NCBI GenBank assembly: GCA_947628565.1
Contig: CANRAH010000005.1
Span: 1-64,000 of the forward strand
From: an uncultured Bacilli bacterium
Lineage (GTDB): Bacteria > Bacillota_I > Bacilli_A > RF39 > UBA660
DNA length: 64,000 nucleotides
Direction of reading: 5' to 3'
Shown here: positions 21,508 through 31,519 of the stretch, one piece after another
Numbering within the stretch: position 1 is the first letter of the stretch
Layout of the letters: each line of letters opens with the position of its first letter
Notes under the pieces: generated by a model
The model's input: only the letters and a program-made list of their open reading frames with translations
Told to the model about the DNA's origin: nothing
The model's database searches: none
Position numbers and translations under genes: made by a program

Positions 21508-24500
21508 TATTCCTCATCTCCTTCTTGAATATCATCTATATCATCTATTGAATTTTCTTCAAATTCATCATAATCATCATATTCACTTTCAAACTCATCA
21601 TGGTATTCTTCTTCATCATTCAAATTATCTTCAAATTCTTCAAAAGCTTCGTCATCTTTTGAATCATCATTAATCAATTTAGCATCTATTTTTTCTTCTT
21701 TAATATCTATTAAATTATCATCTTTATCTGCTTCTTCTAATTCTTTAAGTTCAACAAAATTTCCTTTGTCATTTAGGACTGTAATATCAAGTCCTAATGC
21801 TTGGAACTCTTTTATTAAAACTCTAAAGCTTTCAGGTACTCCAGATTTTGGAATTGGTGTTCCTTTTACTAACGCTTCATAAACTTTTACACGTCCAACA
21901 ACATCGTCAGATTTAATAGTCATCATCTCTTGAAGTACATGAGCTGCACCATATGCATATAGTGCCCAAACTTCCATTTCTCCAAATCTTTGACCACCAA
22001 ATTGTGCTTTACCACCTAAAGGTTGTTGTGTAACCATACTGTATGGTCCAGTAGAACGTGCATGAAGTTTATCATCAACCATGTGATGAAGTTTAATCAT
22101 ATACATTACTCCAACACTTATACGATTATCGAATGGTTCTCCTGTTCTTCCATCGTATAGAACAGTTTTTCCATCTTCATCTATTCCAGCTTCTTTTAAA
22201 GCATCAATAATTTCATCTCTATTAGCACCACTAAATACAGGTGTTGCTACATAAATACCTAATTTTTTAGCTGCTTGACCTAAGTGCATTTCTAGTATTT
22301 GTCCAATATTCATACGGCTTGGAACTCCAAGTGGGTTAAGTAAGATATCAACAGGTGTTCCATCAGCTAAATATGGCATATCTTCTGATGGTAAAATAAG
22401 TGAAATAACACCTTTATTTCCATGACGTCCTGCCATTTTATCTCCAACAGTTATTTTACGCTTTTGAGCGATATAAACACGAACTATCTTTGAAACTCCA
22501 GCTGGAAGTTCATCTGTATCTTCTTTAGTAAATACCTTTACATCGTGTACAATTCCTTCTCCACCATGTGGAACACGTAAAGAAGTATCTCTAACTTCAC
22601 GAGTTTTCTCGCCAAATATAGCATGTAAAAGTTTTTCTTCGCTTGTTAATTCAGCCATTCCTTTTGGTGTAACCTTACCTACTAATATATCATCATCATG
22701 TACTTCAGTTCCTATACGAATAAGTCCATTTTCATCTAGATTCTTACGAGCTTCTTCTGATACATTTGGAATATCCCTTGTAAACTCTTCAGGTCCAAGC
22801 TTAGTATCACGACATTCAATCTGATAATCTTGAATATGTATTGATGTATAAACATCATCTCTAACTAATCTTTCATTTAATATAACAGCATCCTCATAAT
22901 TGTATCCATTAAAATTCATGAAAGCAACAGTTACATTTCTACCTAAAGCCATTTCTCCTAAATCTGTAGAAGGTCCATCAGCTATAACTTGTCCTTTAAA
23001 TACTTTATCATTTACTCTTACAATTGGTTTTTGATGATAACAAGTGCCAGCATTACTTCTTTCAAATCCATTTAAATAATATGTGTCAACTCCACCTTTA
23101 GTTTTAACAAGTATTTTTTCTGAATCCACATAATCTACTACACCATCAGCTTTAGCTATTACAACAGCTCCACTATCTTTAGCACTTATAGCTTCAATTC
23201 CTGTTCCAACAATTGGAGCTTCACACTTGATAAGTGGTATTGCTTGACGTTGCATGTTAGATCCCATAAGTGCACGTTTACCATCATCATGCTCCAAGAA
23301 TGGAATACCAGCAGTAGTTATAGATACAACTTGTTGACTTGAAACGTCTATATAATCTACATCTGTACTTTTTATCATTATATTCTCGCCACGATAACGT
23401 ACAGGAACTCTTTCGTCAACGAAGTTATCATTATCATCTAATTTTACTGTTGCCTGTGATATATGATATTCCAACTCTTCATCTGCAGTCATATATTTTA
23501 TTTCATCTGTTAAATGTCCATTTGAAACTTTTCTATATGGAGTCATTATAAATCCATAATCATCTACTCTAGCATAAGATGCTAAAGCTGTGATAAGTCC
23601 TATATTTGGTCCTTCTGGAGATTCTATTGGGCAAAGTCTTCCATAATGTGATGGGTTAACATCACGAACTTCCATACCAGCTCTATCTCTAGACAAACCA
23701 CCAGGCCCTAAACTTGATAAACGACGTTTGTTTGCAAGTTCTGCTACTGGATTTGTTTGATCCATAAATTGTGATAACTGACTGCTTCCAAAGAATTCCT
23801 TAATAGCAGCAGTTAAAGGTCTAATATTTATCAATGTTTTTGGAGTTACTTCATCTAGTTCTTGAGTACTCATTCTATCACGAATAACTCTTTCAATTCT
23901 AGATACACCAACTCTAAATTGGTTTTGTAAAAGTTCTCCTACTTGTCTTACACGTCTATTTGATAAATGGTCTATTTCATCATATGAACCTATTCCTTCA
24001 TGTAAATTCAAATAATAAGAAACAGTTGCATATACATCTGAAATAGTAAGTCTTTTTTCAGTAATACTTTGATCATTACCAATAATTTTAATAACTTTTT
24101 CAGGGTTCTTTTTAGAATAAACATTTACAATTTGTACTTTATTATAAGAATCTAATTCTTGATTTATTAGTACCTCTTTTACACCATACCCATTTTCCAT
24201 TATTGGTTTTAATGTTTCCAATACTTCTTTAGTTACTAAAGTACCTTTTTCACAAATAAGATTTCCATCTACTTTAATATCTTCTGCAAGTATAGAATCA
24301 TATAATCTATCAATTACATTCAATTTTTTATTAAATTTGTAACGTCCTACCTTAGCTAAATCATACCTAAATGCATCAAAAAATCTAGATATTAATTGAT
24401 TCTTTGCACTATCCAAAGTACTTGGCTCACCTGGTCTTAACTTTGAATGTATATCTATTAATGCTTCATCAGTATTTTTATTTGTATCTTTTTCTATGGT

Positions 24501-25160
24501 ACGCATAATATAATCATCTTCACCAAATAAATCTACTATATCAGCATCGCTAGATAAACCTAAAGCTCTAAGTAAAGTAGTAACTGGAACTTTACGTGTT
24601 CTATCGATACGGCAGTATATTACATCTCTTGCATCCGTTTCATATTCAAGCCATGTACCACGTGTTGGTATTATCTGTGAAGTAATTATTGGTTTCCCAT
24701 TCTTTTTATCTATTTCTCTAGAATAGTATGCGCTTGGTGAACGCACTAATTGTGATACAATAACACGTTCAGCACCGTTTATTATAAATGTACCACTATC
24801 TGTCATAATAGGCATATCGCCTAAATAAATTTCTTGCTCTTTAACCTCACCGGTCTCTTGGTTAAAAAGTCTTGCTTGCACTTTTAATGGTGCAGCATAG
24901 GTTGCATATCTGTCTTTGCAACCTTTAATTGAGTATCTTGGCTCTTCAAAAGAATATTCTCCAAATTCTAATGTCATATTTCCATTAAAACTTTCTACTG
25001 GGAAAATATCGTCGAATACTTCTTGTATTCCATTAGTCATAAATTCATTATATGACTTTTTTTGAATTTCCAACAAATTGGAAAGTTCAAGTGCATTTTT
25101 AGTTTTTGCATAACTTCTTCTTTCACGGTAATCACCGAATTTTTTTACTGTATAAGCCAC
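21507..25160 (-). CDS. rpoB: DNA-directed RNA polymerase beta subunit, long acidic C-terminal tail
   Basis: canonical beta sequence ([13 protein letters not shown] etc.), 1217 aa. Confidence 0.99.
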   Translation of the reverse strand: MAYTVKKFGDYRERRSYAKTKNALELSNLLEIQKKSYNEFMTNGIQEVFDDIFPVESFNGNMTLEFGEYSFEEPRYSIKGCKDRYATYAAPLKVQARLFNQETGEVKEQEIYLGDMPIMTDSGTFIINGAERVIVSQLVRSPSAYYSREIDKKNGKPIITSQIIPTRGTWLEYETDARDVIYCRIDRTRKVPVTTLLRALGLSSDADIVDLFGEDDYIMRTIEKDTNKNTDEALIDIHSKLRPGEPSTLDSAKNQLISRFFDAFRYDLAKVGRYKFNKKLNVIDRLYDSILAEDIKVDGNLICEKGTLVTKEVLETLKPIMENGYGVKEVLINQELDSYNKVQIVNVYSKKNPEKVIKIIGNDQSITEKRLTISDVYATVSYYLNLHEGIGSYDEIDHLSNRRVRQVGELLQNQFRVGVSRIERVIRDRMSTQELDEVTPKTLINIRPLTAAIKEFFGSSQLSQFMDQTNPVAELANKRRLSSLGPGGLSRDRAGMEVRDVNPSHYGRLCPIESPEGPNIGLITALASYARVDDYGFIMTPYRKVSNGHLTDEIKYMTADEELEYHISQATVKLDDNDNFVDERVPVRYRGENIMIKSTDVDYIDVSSQQVVSITTAGIPFLEHDDGKRALMGSNMQRQAIPLIKCEAPIVGTGIEAISAKDSGAVVIAKADGVVDYVDSEKILVKTKGGVDTYYLNGFERSNAGTCYHQKPIVRVNDKVFKGQVIADGPSTDLGEMALGRNVTVAFMNFNGYNYEDAVILNERLVRDDVYTSIHIQDYQIECRDTKLGPEEFTRDIPNVSEEARKNLDENGLIRIGTEVHDDDILVGKVTPKGMAELTSEEKLLHAIFGEKTREVRDTSLRVPHGGEGIVHDVKVFTKEDTDELPAGVSKIVRVYIAQKRKITVGDKMAGRHGNKGVISLILPSEDMPYLADGTPVDILLNPLGVPSRMNIGQILEMHLGQAAKKLGIYVATPVFSGANRDEIIDALKEAGIDEDGKTVLYDGRTGEPFDNRISVGVMYMIKLHHMVDDKLHARSTGPYSMVTQQPLGGKAQFGGQRFGEMEVWALYAYGAAHVLQEMMTIKSDDVVGRVKVYEALVKGTPIPKSGVPESFRVLIKEFQALGLDITVLNDKGNFVELKELEEADKDDNLIDIKEEKIDAKLINDDSKDDEAFEEFEDNLNDEEEYHDEFESEYDDYDEFEENSIDDIDDIQEGDEE

Positions 25161-25194
25161 TCTTTCACCCCATAAACTATATTTTATCTAGAAC

Positions 25195-25220
25195 GCATAT
25201 ATTAGGAAAATAATATATGC
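25195..25220 (-). promoter_or_regulatory. Perfect hairpin in rpoB 5' leader
   Basis: GCATATATTA-GGAAAA-TAATATATGC, 10-bp perfect stem, no U-tract. Confidence 0.6.
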
Positions 25221-25257
25221 CGCCAATTTATAATTTTACATCATTTCAATCAATAAG

Positions 25258-25845
25258 TCAATAAGTTTGTAAATCAATTACAAAAAAACCTTTACTTTTA
25301 ATAATCAAATTTACCTTATAGTATTCCTCCATATCACGCATAACACTTTTTGCGCCTTGATCCTTACTTATTACAAATATTAAATGGCCTTTTTCTTTTA
25401 AATATTCTTTAGCATTTACAAGTATTTCATATAATATTTTTTTACCTACTCTAATTGGAGGATTAGTTATTATATAATCATATTTTTTAGTTACATTGCT
25501 ATAAACATCACTTTCAAAAATGTTTACATTTACTTGATTTAATTTTGCATTTATTCTTGCTAAATTTAAAGCTCTTTCATTTATATCTAGCATATCAACT
25601 TGAGCATTTGTATTAGCTTTTATATATATACCAATAGGGCCATATCCACATCCAAAATCAAGTACATCGCCATTTATACTTTTTAAATCTATATTTTCAA
25701 GCAAAGTTCTTGTAGCAAAATCAAGTCCTCTTTTTGAAAATACATTATTATCAGTTTTAAATGTATAAAGTTTATTACCAATATTTGCTCTTGTTGTAAC
25801 GATATTGCTTTTAACATCAGTTTCTTTATCAAAATAATGACTCAT
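25258..25845 (-). CDS. Class I SAM-dependent methyltransferase (RsmC/YbxB-like)
   Basis: DFGCGYGPIGIY and ITNPPIRVGK motifs; rplL-ybxB-rpoB synteny. Confidence 0.9.
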   Translation of the reverse strand: MSHYFDKETDVKSNIVTTRANIGNKLYTFKTDNNVFSKRGLDFATRTLLENIDLKSINGDVLDFGCGYGPIGIYIKANTNAQVDMLDINERALNLARINAKLNQVNVNIFESDVYSNVTKKYDYIITNPPIRVGKKILYEILVNAKEYLKEKGHLIFVISKDQGAKSVMRDMEEYYKVNLIIKSKGFFVIDLQTY

Positions 25846-26363
25846 TTGATTCCCTTCACCATTTCTTTTATAACATCGTTTTGAGATTTTATTAAAAGTT
25901 CATCAAAAAATTTTTTTCTTAAATTTGAAAACTCTTTATCATAAAACAATTTACTTTTACCTAAAGGTAAATGAATTATGTTGTGCAACTTTTCAAATTC
26001 TACTAATTCATTTGGATTAATTTTATAGCGATTTAACGTTTCTAAATTGGTATAAAGAACATAATCCGCACTTTGTATATCCACTAAATATGACTTTTTA
26101 AATTCGTCATGCTTATACGCACCCATATAAACTAATATATCCGAATCATTTTTAGTAGTTAAAGCTATATAGTTAAAAGCACTATTAGAATCATATTTTA
26201 AACTTTCATATTGCTCTATTTTTTTACATAAACTCAAGTATTCTTTTATAATTGCGTTTTCTTCTAATTCTTCTTTTGTTTTTTTTAATTTCTTTAATTC
26301 TTGTTCTAAAGACAATAAAAAGTAATATTTTTTTCTTGCATTATTTACTTCATTATCAGTCAT
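25842..26363 (-). CDS. Hypothetical protein
   Basis: 173 aa ORF inserted between rplL and ybxB-like gene; no family recognised. Confidence 0.6.
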   Translation of the reverse strand: MTDNEVNNARKKYYFLLSLEQELKKLKKTKEELEENAIIKEYLSLCKKIEQYESLKYDSNSAFNYIALTTKNDSDILVYMGAYKHDEFKKSYLVDIQSADYVLYTNLETLNRYKINPNELVEFEKLHNIIHLPLGKSKLFYDKEFSNLRKKFFDELLIKSQNDVIKEMVKGIK

Positions 26364-26387
26364 AATACCTCCTTAAAGAAACGGCGA

Positions 26388-26415
26388 AAGCCCATACTAA
26401 TATTAGTACAGGCTT
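26388..26415 (-). terminator. Hairpin downstream of rplL (terminator or attenuator)
   Basis: AAGCCTGTACTAATATTAGTATGGGCTT inverted repeat. Confidence 0.55.
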
Positions 26416-26432
26416 AAACCTTAAAAGTTCAA

Positions 26433-26804
26433 TTATTTTAATTCAATAGTTGCGCCAGCTTCTTCAAATTTAGCTTTAAGTTCATTAGCTTCAGAAGTAG
26501 CAACTTTTTCTTTGATAACTCCACCATTATCAGCAATAGCTTTAGAATCTCCAAGACCTAATCCTGTAACTTCTTTAATTATTTTGATAACAGCTATTTT
26601 GTTAGCACCTGCACTTGCAAGTACTACGTCAACAGTGCTTGGAGCATCATTTTGAGCATCAGCTTGAGCAGGTGCTGCAGCAACAGCAACAGCTGTTGGG
26701 TCAACTCCAAATTCTTCCTTCATTAAATCTACTACTTCTTTAATTTCTAAAAGAGTCATTTCTTTTAGTGAATCAATAATTTCTTTTGCGCTTAATTTTG
26801 CCAT
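26433..26804 (-). CDS. rplL: 50S ribosomal protein L7/L12 (track ORF starts at 26825)
   Basis: MAKLSAKEIIDSLKEMTLLEIKEVV...; SD GAAAGGAG before ATG 26804. Confidence 0.98.
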   Translation of the reverse strand: MAKLSAKEIIDSLKEMTLLEIKEVVDLMKEEFGVDPTAVAVAAAPAQADAQNDAPSTVDVVLASAGANKIAVIKIIKEVTGLGLGDSKAIADNGGVIKEKVATSEANELKAKFEEAGATIELK

Positions 26805-26829
26805 AATTTTATCTCCTTTCAACATTTAA

Positions 26830-27321
26830 TTATTTTTCTAAATTTTCACTATGTAAGTTTAAGCAAATTGCAAAATCCCTTGGGATAGCAAGTAACCCAC
26901 TTGCAAACATTGTAAGTAATCCTTCTCTTGATGGAATAGTTGCAAGTTTTTTAAGTTCATCTATTAAAGTAATTTTACCATCTACTATACCAATTTTCAT
27001 TTCAAGTTTATCATGAGTTTTAGAAAACTCAGCTACAGCTTTAATTGGTTCGATGATATCTTTACCAAAAGCAACAACTTTTGGACCATTTAATTCATCT
27101 GAAATATCAATATTTAAATCTTTTAAAGCTCTTGCAACTAAAGTATTTTTATAAACTTTAAGTTCAGAATTAGATTCTTTTAATTTTCTTCTAAGTTCCA
27201 TTACCTCACTAACAGTTAAACCATTATTATTAAGGAAAATAAATGAACTAGATTCTTTTACATTATTAGATATTTCATCAATAATTTCTTGCTTTTTCTC
27301 TAATATTTTTGGATTTGCCAT
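26830..27321 (-). CDS. rplJ: 50S ribosomal protein L10 (track ORF starts at 27339)
   Basis: MANPKILEKKQEIIDEI...; AGGAGGTG SD before ATG 27321. Confidence 0.97.
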   Translation of the reverse strand: MANPKILEKKQEIIDEISNNVKESSSFIFLNNNGLTVSEVMELRRKLKESNSELKVYKNTLVARALKDLNIDISDELNGPKVVAFGKDIIEPIKAVAEFSKTHDKLEMKIGIVDGKITLIDELKKLATIPSREGLLTMFASGLLAIPRDFAICLNLHSENLEK

Positions 27322-27344
27322 AAAACACCTCCTAATCATTTAAT

Positions 27345-27465
27345 ACCAATAAAAATGTCCTACATACACGTAGGACAAACTGAAACTTATTTTAAGTTCC
27401 TCGGTAGGATATTTAAGAATTCTCACCTACTGTCTACGGTACTATTATTTCCAACTCGAATTTAT
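27345..27465 (-). ncRNA. Ribosomal protein L10 leader
   Basis: minus strand GTAGACAGTAGGTGAG..ATATCCTACCGAGG...GTCCTACGTGTATGTAGGAC. Confidence 0.85.
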
Positions 27466-27494
27466 TTTAACATATTTTTTTTTGCTTGTAAATA

Positions 27495-28190
27495 CTAAAT
27501 TTCAAAACTTGATGAATCGATTTTAATTCCTGGACCCATAGTCGTTGAAATTGATATATTTAATATATATTTACCTTTAACTGCACTTGGCTTAGTCTTA
27601 TTTATCAATGATACAAAAGATGTAATATTTTGAACTAATTTATCCGCATCGAATGATTTTTTACCAACTATAACTGCAACGTTTCCAAAAGAATCAGTTC
27701 TATATTCAACACGTCCTTTTTTAACATCTTCGACAGCCTTTTTAACATCCATAGTAACTGTTCCAGTTTTTGGATTTGGCATTAAACCACGAGGTCCTAA
27801 AATACGTCCTATTTTACCTAATGCAGGCATCATATCTGGTGTAGCTATCATAGTATCAAAATCAAACCAATTTTCATTAGCTATTTTATCTATTAAATCT
27901 ACATCCCCTACATAATCAGCATTAGCATCTTTAGCCTCTTGTGCTTTAGCACCACGAGCAAGAACTAACACTTTTTTAGTTTTACCAATACCATTTGGAA
28001 GAACTGTAGCTCCTCTTAATTGTTGATCAGCCTTCTTTGTGTCTAAGTTAAGACGCATAACAAGTTCAACTGTTTCATCAAATTTAGCTACATTAGTTTC
28101 TTTTAATATTTTTATTGCTTCATCAATTGAATAAGCTTTACCTTTTTCTATTTTAGCTAAGGCCTCATTATATTTTTTTCCTCTTTTCAT
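27495..28190 (-). CDS. rplA: 50S ribosomal protein L1
   Basis: [10 protein letters not shown]...[15 protein letters not shown]. Confidence 0.98.
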   Translation of the reverse strand: MKRGKKYNEALAKIEKGKAYSIDEAIKILKETNVAKFDETVELVMRLNLDTKKADQQLRGATVLPNGIGKTKKVLVLARGAKAQEAKDANADYVGDVDLIDKIANENWFDFDTMIATPDMMPALGKIGRILGPRGLMPNPKTGTVTMDVKKAVEDVKKGRVEYRTDSFGNVAVIVGKKSFDADKLVQNITSFVSLINKTKPSAVKGKYILNISISTTMGPGIKIDSSSFEI

Positions 28191-28258
28191 AATAACCTCC
28201 TATTTAATTTTTTATATTAATGATAATGAAAAGCGGAATTCATAATCTATCAATATTT

Positions 28259-28681
28259 CTATTCTTCTACTTGAACACCCATGTTTTTTGCAGTTCCACT
28301 TACAATTTTCATGGCTTCTTCTATTGTATAACAATTAAGATCTGGTAACTTTATCTCTGCAATTTGTCTTAATTGTTCTTTTGTCATCTTTCCAACAGAT
28401 TCCTTAGAACCTTTATTTGATCCTTTTTTAATATTGCATATTTTCTTTATTAAAAATGGAGTTGGTGGAGTTTTAATTACAAACGTGAAACTTCTATCAT
28501 CATAAATAGAAATTACAACTGGTAAAATATCTCCCATTTTATCTTTTGTTGCATCATTATATTTTGTACAAAATTCTTGTAAATTTATTCCAGCTGGTCC
28601 AAGAACAGTTCCAACAGGTGGAGCTGGTGTTGCTTTTCCGGCTGGGATTTGTAATTTTATCTCTTTAACTAATTGTGCCAC
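28259..28681 (-). CDS. rplK: 50S ribosomal protein L11, probable GTG start at 28681 (track: 28690)
   Basis: PAGKATPAPPVGTVLGPAGINLQEFC; SD AGGAGGTG overlaps the upstream GTG at 28690. Confidence 0.96.
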   Translation of the reverse strand: MAQLVKEIKLQIPAGKATPAPPVGTVLGPAGINLQEFCTKYNDATKDKMGDILPVVISIYDDRSFTFVIKTPPTPFLIKKICNIKKGSNKGSKESVGKMTKEQLRQIAEIKLPDLNCYTIEEAMKIVSGTAKNMGVQVEE

Positions 28682-28704
28682 GGAAAACACCTCCTATATT
28701 ATTT

Positions 28705-28772
28705 TACTTTCCGTCGTGGTCCAAATGCTCCGCTTACTTGATAATAAATATCAAATCATTAGCTCCCACAAA
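28705..28772 (-). promoter_or_regulatory. Putative L1-binding/autoregulatory leader of rplK-rplA
   Basis: minus strand GTGGGAGCTAATG...GGACCACGACGG preceding the rplK SD. Confidence 0.45.
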
Positions 28773-28833
28773 ATCTATATTTTTAAATATAGCCATATAA
28801 GAATAACACATTTTATATTTTTTTGCAATAGAT

Positions 28834-29895
28834 TTAACAACGTTTTCTAAAAAAATCATTATAAATGCTAACACGATTTATCATAATTTTCATTTTTTTA
28901 GAATTTTCTTCTAAATATAAAGGGTTAATTCTTTTATTTAATTTTTTTATTTTAAAATATTTTATATCTAAATATTTATTTTTTATATGATTATCAAAAT
29001 TATAACCACTTAAAATTTCTTCTCCATATACAAACAGCTTAATTTCATCTTTTACGATAATATTTAAAATAATTCTTTTATCTAAATAAGGCATCTTTTC
29101 AAGTAATATAGCTAATGGAAAATCTAATTTTAATATTTTAATATACCCATCTATATCTTTCGTATCCATAGATAAATTTAATTTTTTTAACACTTGGTAC
29201 GCAAAATAATAGTCATTTTTTAAAAGCAATATCTTTGCGACTTTTAAAGCTTCATTGCTATCTAAAAAAGGCAATATATCATTTAGCATTTTATCTTTAT
29301 GACTTTTATAAATCTTACTATTAAAATAATTTATAACAAATAAATTATACATATGATCTTTTTTAGAATAGTTAATTATCATATCCTCAATATTTTCAAC
29401 AAAATCTAAATCAACTAAAGATGTTTCAATTAAAATATCTAAAATACGAATAGCTTCTTTATAATGATTAGATATAATTAATTCACAAATACTGCTTTTT
29501 ATAAAATCTACATATTTAGAATTTATTTTTAAAATTGTTTTATTAGTTACAAGTCTTAAAAATTTTTGTTTATCTTTTATATAATATTCAAGTATAAAGT
29601 TAAGTATATCACTTTTGAATAATTCTACATATTTATATATAAATTCAAAATTATCTTTGGTTGAATTTATAATATATATTTTAAATACTTCATAAAAATT
29701 TTCCGAATTTATCAAGTGAATTATACTACCATTTTGAATATTATAATCAACATAATCCACTAACAAAGATTTATTATCTAATTTTAAAAGTTTATTTAAT
29801 ATATCATCTATATTAAAATTCTTAACCTGTTTCAAAAACTTATTTAAACATTTTTTATCATTATAATTTAATACATTATCAAATGAACTGTCCAC
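28834..29895 (-). CDS. Hypothetical protein (353 aa, helical) between nusG and rplK
   Basis: long ORF starting 1 bp after nusG stop. Confidence 0.65.
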   Translation of the reverse strand: MDSSFDNVLNYNDKKCLNKFLKQVKNFNIDDILNKLLKLDNKSLLVDYVDYNIQNGSIIHLINSENFYEVFKIYIINSTKDNFEFIYKYVELFKSDILNFILEYYIKDKQKFLRLVTNKTILKINSKYVDFIKSSICELIISNHYKEAIRILDILIETSLVDLDFVENIEDMIINYSKKDHMYNLFVINYFNSKIYKSHKDKMLNDILPFLDSNEALKVAKILLLKNDYYFAYQVLKKLNLSMDTKDIDGYIKILKLDFPLAILLEKMPYLDKRIILNIIVKDEIKLFVYGEEILSGYNFDNHIKNKYLDIKYFKIKKLNKRINPLYLEENSKKMKIMINRVSIYNDFFRKRC

Positions 29896-29896
29896 A

Positions 29897-30430
29897 TTAT
29901 GCCTTCTCTATTTCAGTAAATAATACTTCTACGGTAGTCTCTTGTCCAAATAAATCAAGTGAAATTTCCATTTTTTGATTTACCATATCAACAAGTTTAA
30001 CTTTTCCAAACATGTTAGCAAATGCTCCACTTATAACCTTTACTGTATCGCCAACATTTATTTCGTTTACAACATCAATTCTACTCATTCCCATGTTTCC
30101 AAGGATTTTATCCACTTCACTTTTAGTTAGTGGGAATGGTTTAGCTCCTTTACCACTTGAACCTATAAATCCTGTAACGCCTGGAGTATTACGCACAACA
30201 AACCATGCTTCGTCTGTCATAATCATTTCAACTAATATGTATCCAGGAAACATTTTTGAATCCTTTTCTACTTCTTTCCCATTTTTTACTACAATCTCTT
30301 TTGTAGATGGAACAACTACACGAAATATATAATCTTCCATTCCCATTGAGCTTGCACGCATTTCAAGTTTTTCTTTTACCTTATTCTCATGCCCTGAATA
30401 AGTATTAACAACATACCATTCTTTTTCCAT
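29897..30430 (-). CDS. nusG: Transcription termination/antitermination protein NusG
   Basis: EWYVVNTYSGHENKVKEKLE..., KOW domain VKVISGAFANMFGKV. Confidence 0.98.
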   Translation of the reverse strand: MEKEWYVVNTYSGHENKVKEKLEMRASSMGMEDYIFRVVVPSTKEIVVKNGKEVEKDSKMFPGYILVEMIMTDEAWFVVRNTPGVTGFIGSSGKGAKPFPLTKSEVDKILGNMGMSRIDVVNEINVGDTVKVISGAFANMFGKVKLVDMVNQKMEISLDLFGQETTVEVLFTEIEKA

Positions 30431-30609
30431 TAACTAAACACCTTCACAATCAAACTTATTATTCCATCAGAAGCTGTAAAGAATGCCATAAAAAACAATA
30501 TAATAGTTATAGTAGCAATAGAAAACTTAACCATTTCCAATTTTTTAGGCCATCTAACTTTCTTCATTTCTTTTTTTACATTTACAAAAAATCTAGCTAA
30601 CTTTTTCAT
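30430..30609 (-). CDS. secE: Preprotein translocase subunit SecE (absent from supplied ORF track)
   Basis: manual translation MKKLARFFVNVKKEMKKVRWPKKLEMVKFSIATITIILFFMAFFTASDGIISLIVKVFS; KKVRWP signature; TTAATG overlap with nusG. Confidence 0.95.
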   Translation of the reverse strand: MKKLARFFVNVKKEMKKVRWPKKLEMVKFSIATITIILFFMAFFTASDGIISLIVKVFS

Positions 30610-30709
30610 TTAACACCTACTTTAATATTATGATTTTTTTCTAAAATAAAAACACTTATATGTGCTTCCATTTAAATATTAACACAAACAAGTATTTGTG
30701 TCAATAGTT

Positions 30710-31489
30710 TTATTTAGTTTTTCTATATTGAATATTATATGTTATTCTTAATTTTAATTTAATTGGAACAAATCTTTCAAATAAATAAACAAGTTTCATC
30801 TTTAAGCCTGGAATTATAAGTAATTTTCTTTTAAACATTTTATTTAATGCATATTTAGCTACATATTCACTAGATAAAGCTTTTATTTTAAATTCACAAT
30901 TAGCCACTTTATTAAAATTGGTATCAACAGGGCCAGGGCATAAACAACTTATATGAACATTGCTTTTCATTTCCCTTAATTCTTCATATAATGCAAGAGT
31001 TAAATGATATACATATGCTTTAGTTGAGTAATAGGTTGCCATTAAAGGGCCAGGTGTAAATGCACTTGCTGAAGATACGTTAAGTATATATCCATTATCT
31101 TTTTTTACAAAATCTTTCAAAAATAATTTTGTTAAATATTCTAAGGACTTTACATTTAAATCTATCATAGATAATTCTTTTTCTTCCGAAGTTTTAATAA
31201 ACGATCCAATAAGTCCAAATCCTGCATTATTAATTAATATATCTATATTTTCGTTTTTAACTTCATTATATAGCTTTTTACAGTTATCAATATTACTTAA
31301 ATCCATACATATTATATCTACTTTAGTTTTTAACTCTATTTTTAATTTTTCCATAGGTTCTTTACTTCTAGCCACTAATATTAAATCATAACCTTTATCG
31401 CTTAAAACACGGGCCATATCTCTACCTATACCACTACTTGCTCCTGTTATCAACGCTTTCATTTTATCACCTTTATTATTATAATCCAA
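30710..31489 (-). CDS. SDR family NAD(P)-dependent oxidoreductase
   Basis: TGASSGIGRDMA, NNAG, YYSTK motifs. Confidence 0.92.
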   Translation of the reverse strand: MDYNNKGDKMKALITGASSGIGRDMARVLSDKGYDLILVARSKEPMEKLKIELKTKVDIICMDLSNIDNCKKLYNEVKNENIDILINNAGFGLIGSFIKTSEEKELSMIDLNVKSLEYLTKLFLKDFVKKDNGYILNVSSASAFTPGPLMATYYSTKAYVYHLTLALYEELREMKSNVHISCLCPGPVDTNFNKVANCEFKIKALSSEYVAKYALNKMFKRKLLIIPGLKMKLVYLFERFVPIKLKLRITYNIQYRKTK

Positions 31490-31519
31490 AATTAAAGAAA
31501 AAACATAAAAATGTTTTCT

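Noticed and set aside
21470-21673. His-rich 67-aa plus-strand ORF ([13 protein letters not shown]-like)
   Set aside because: Antisense translation of the acidic GAA/GAT-rich rpoB tail; not a metal-binding protein.
30012-30332. Plus-strand 106-aa ORF
   Set aside because: Fully antisense inside nusG.
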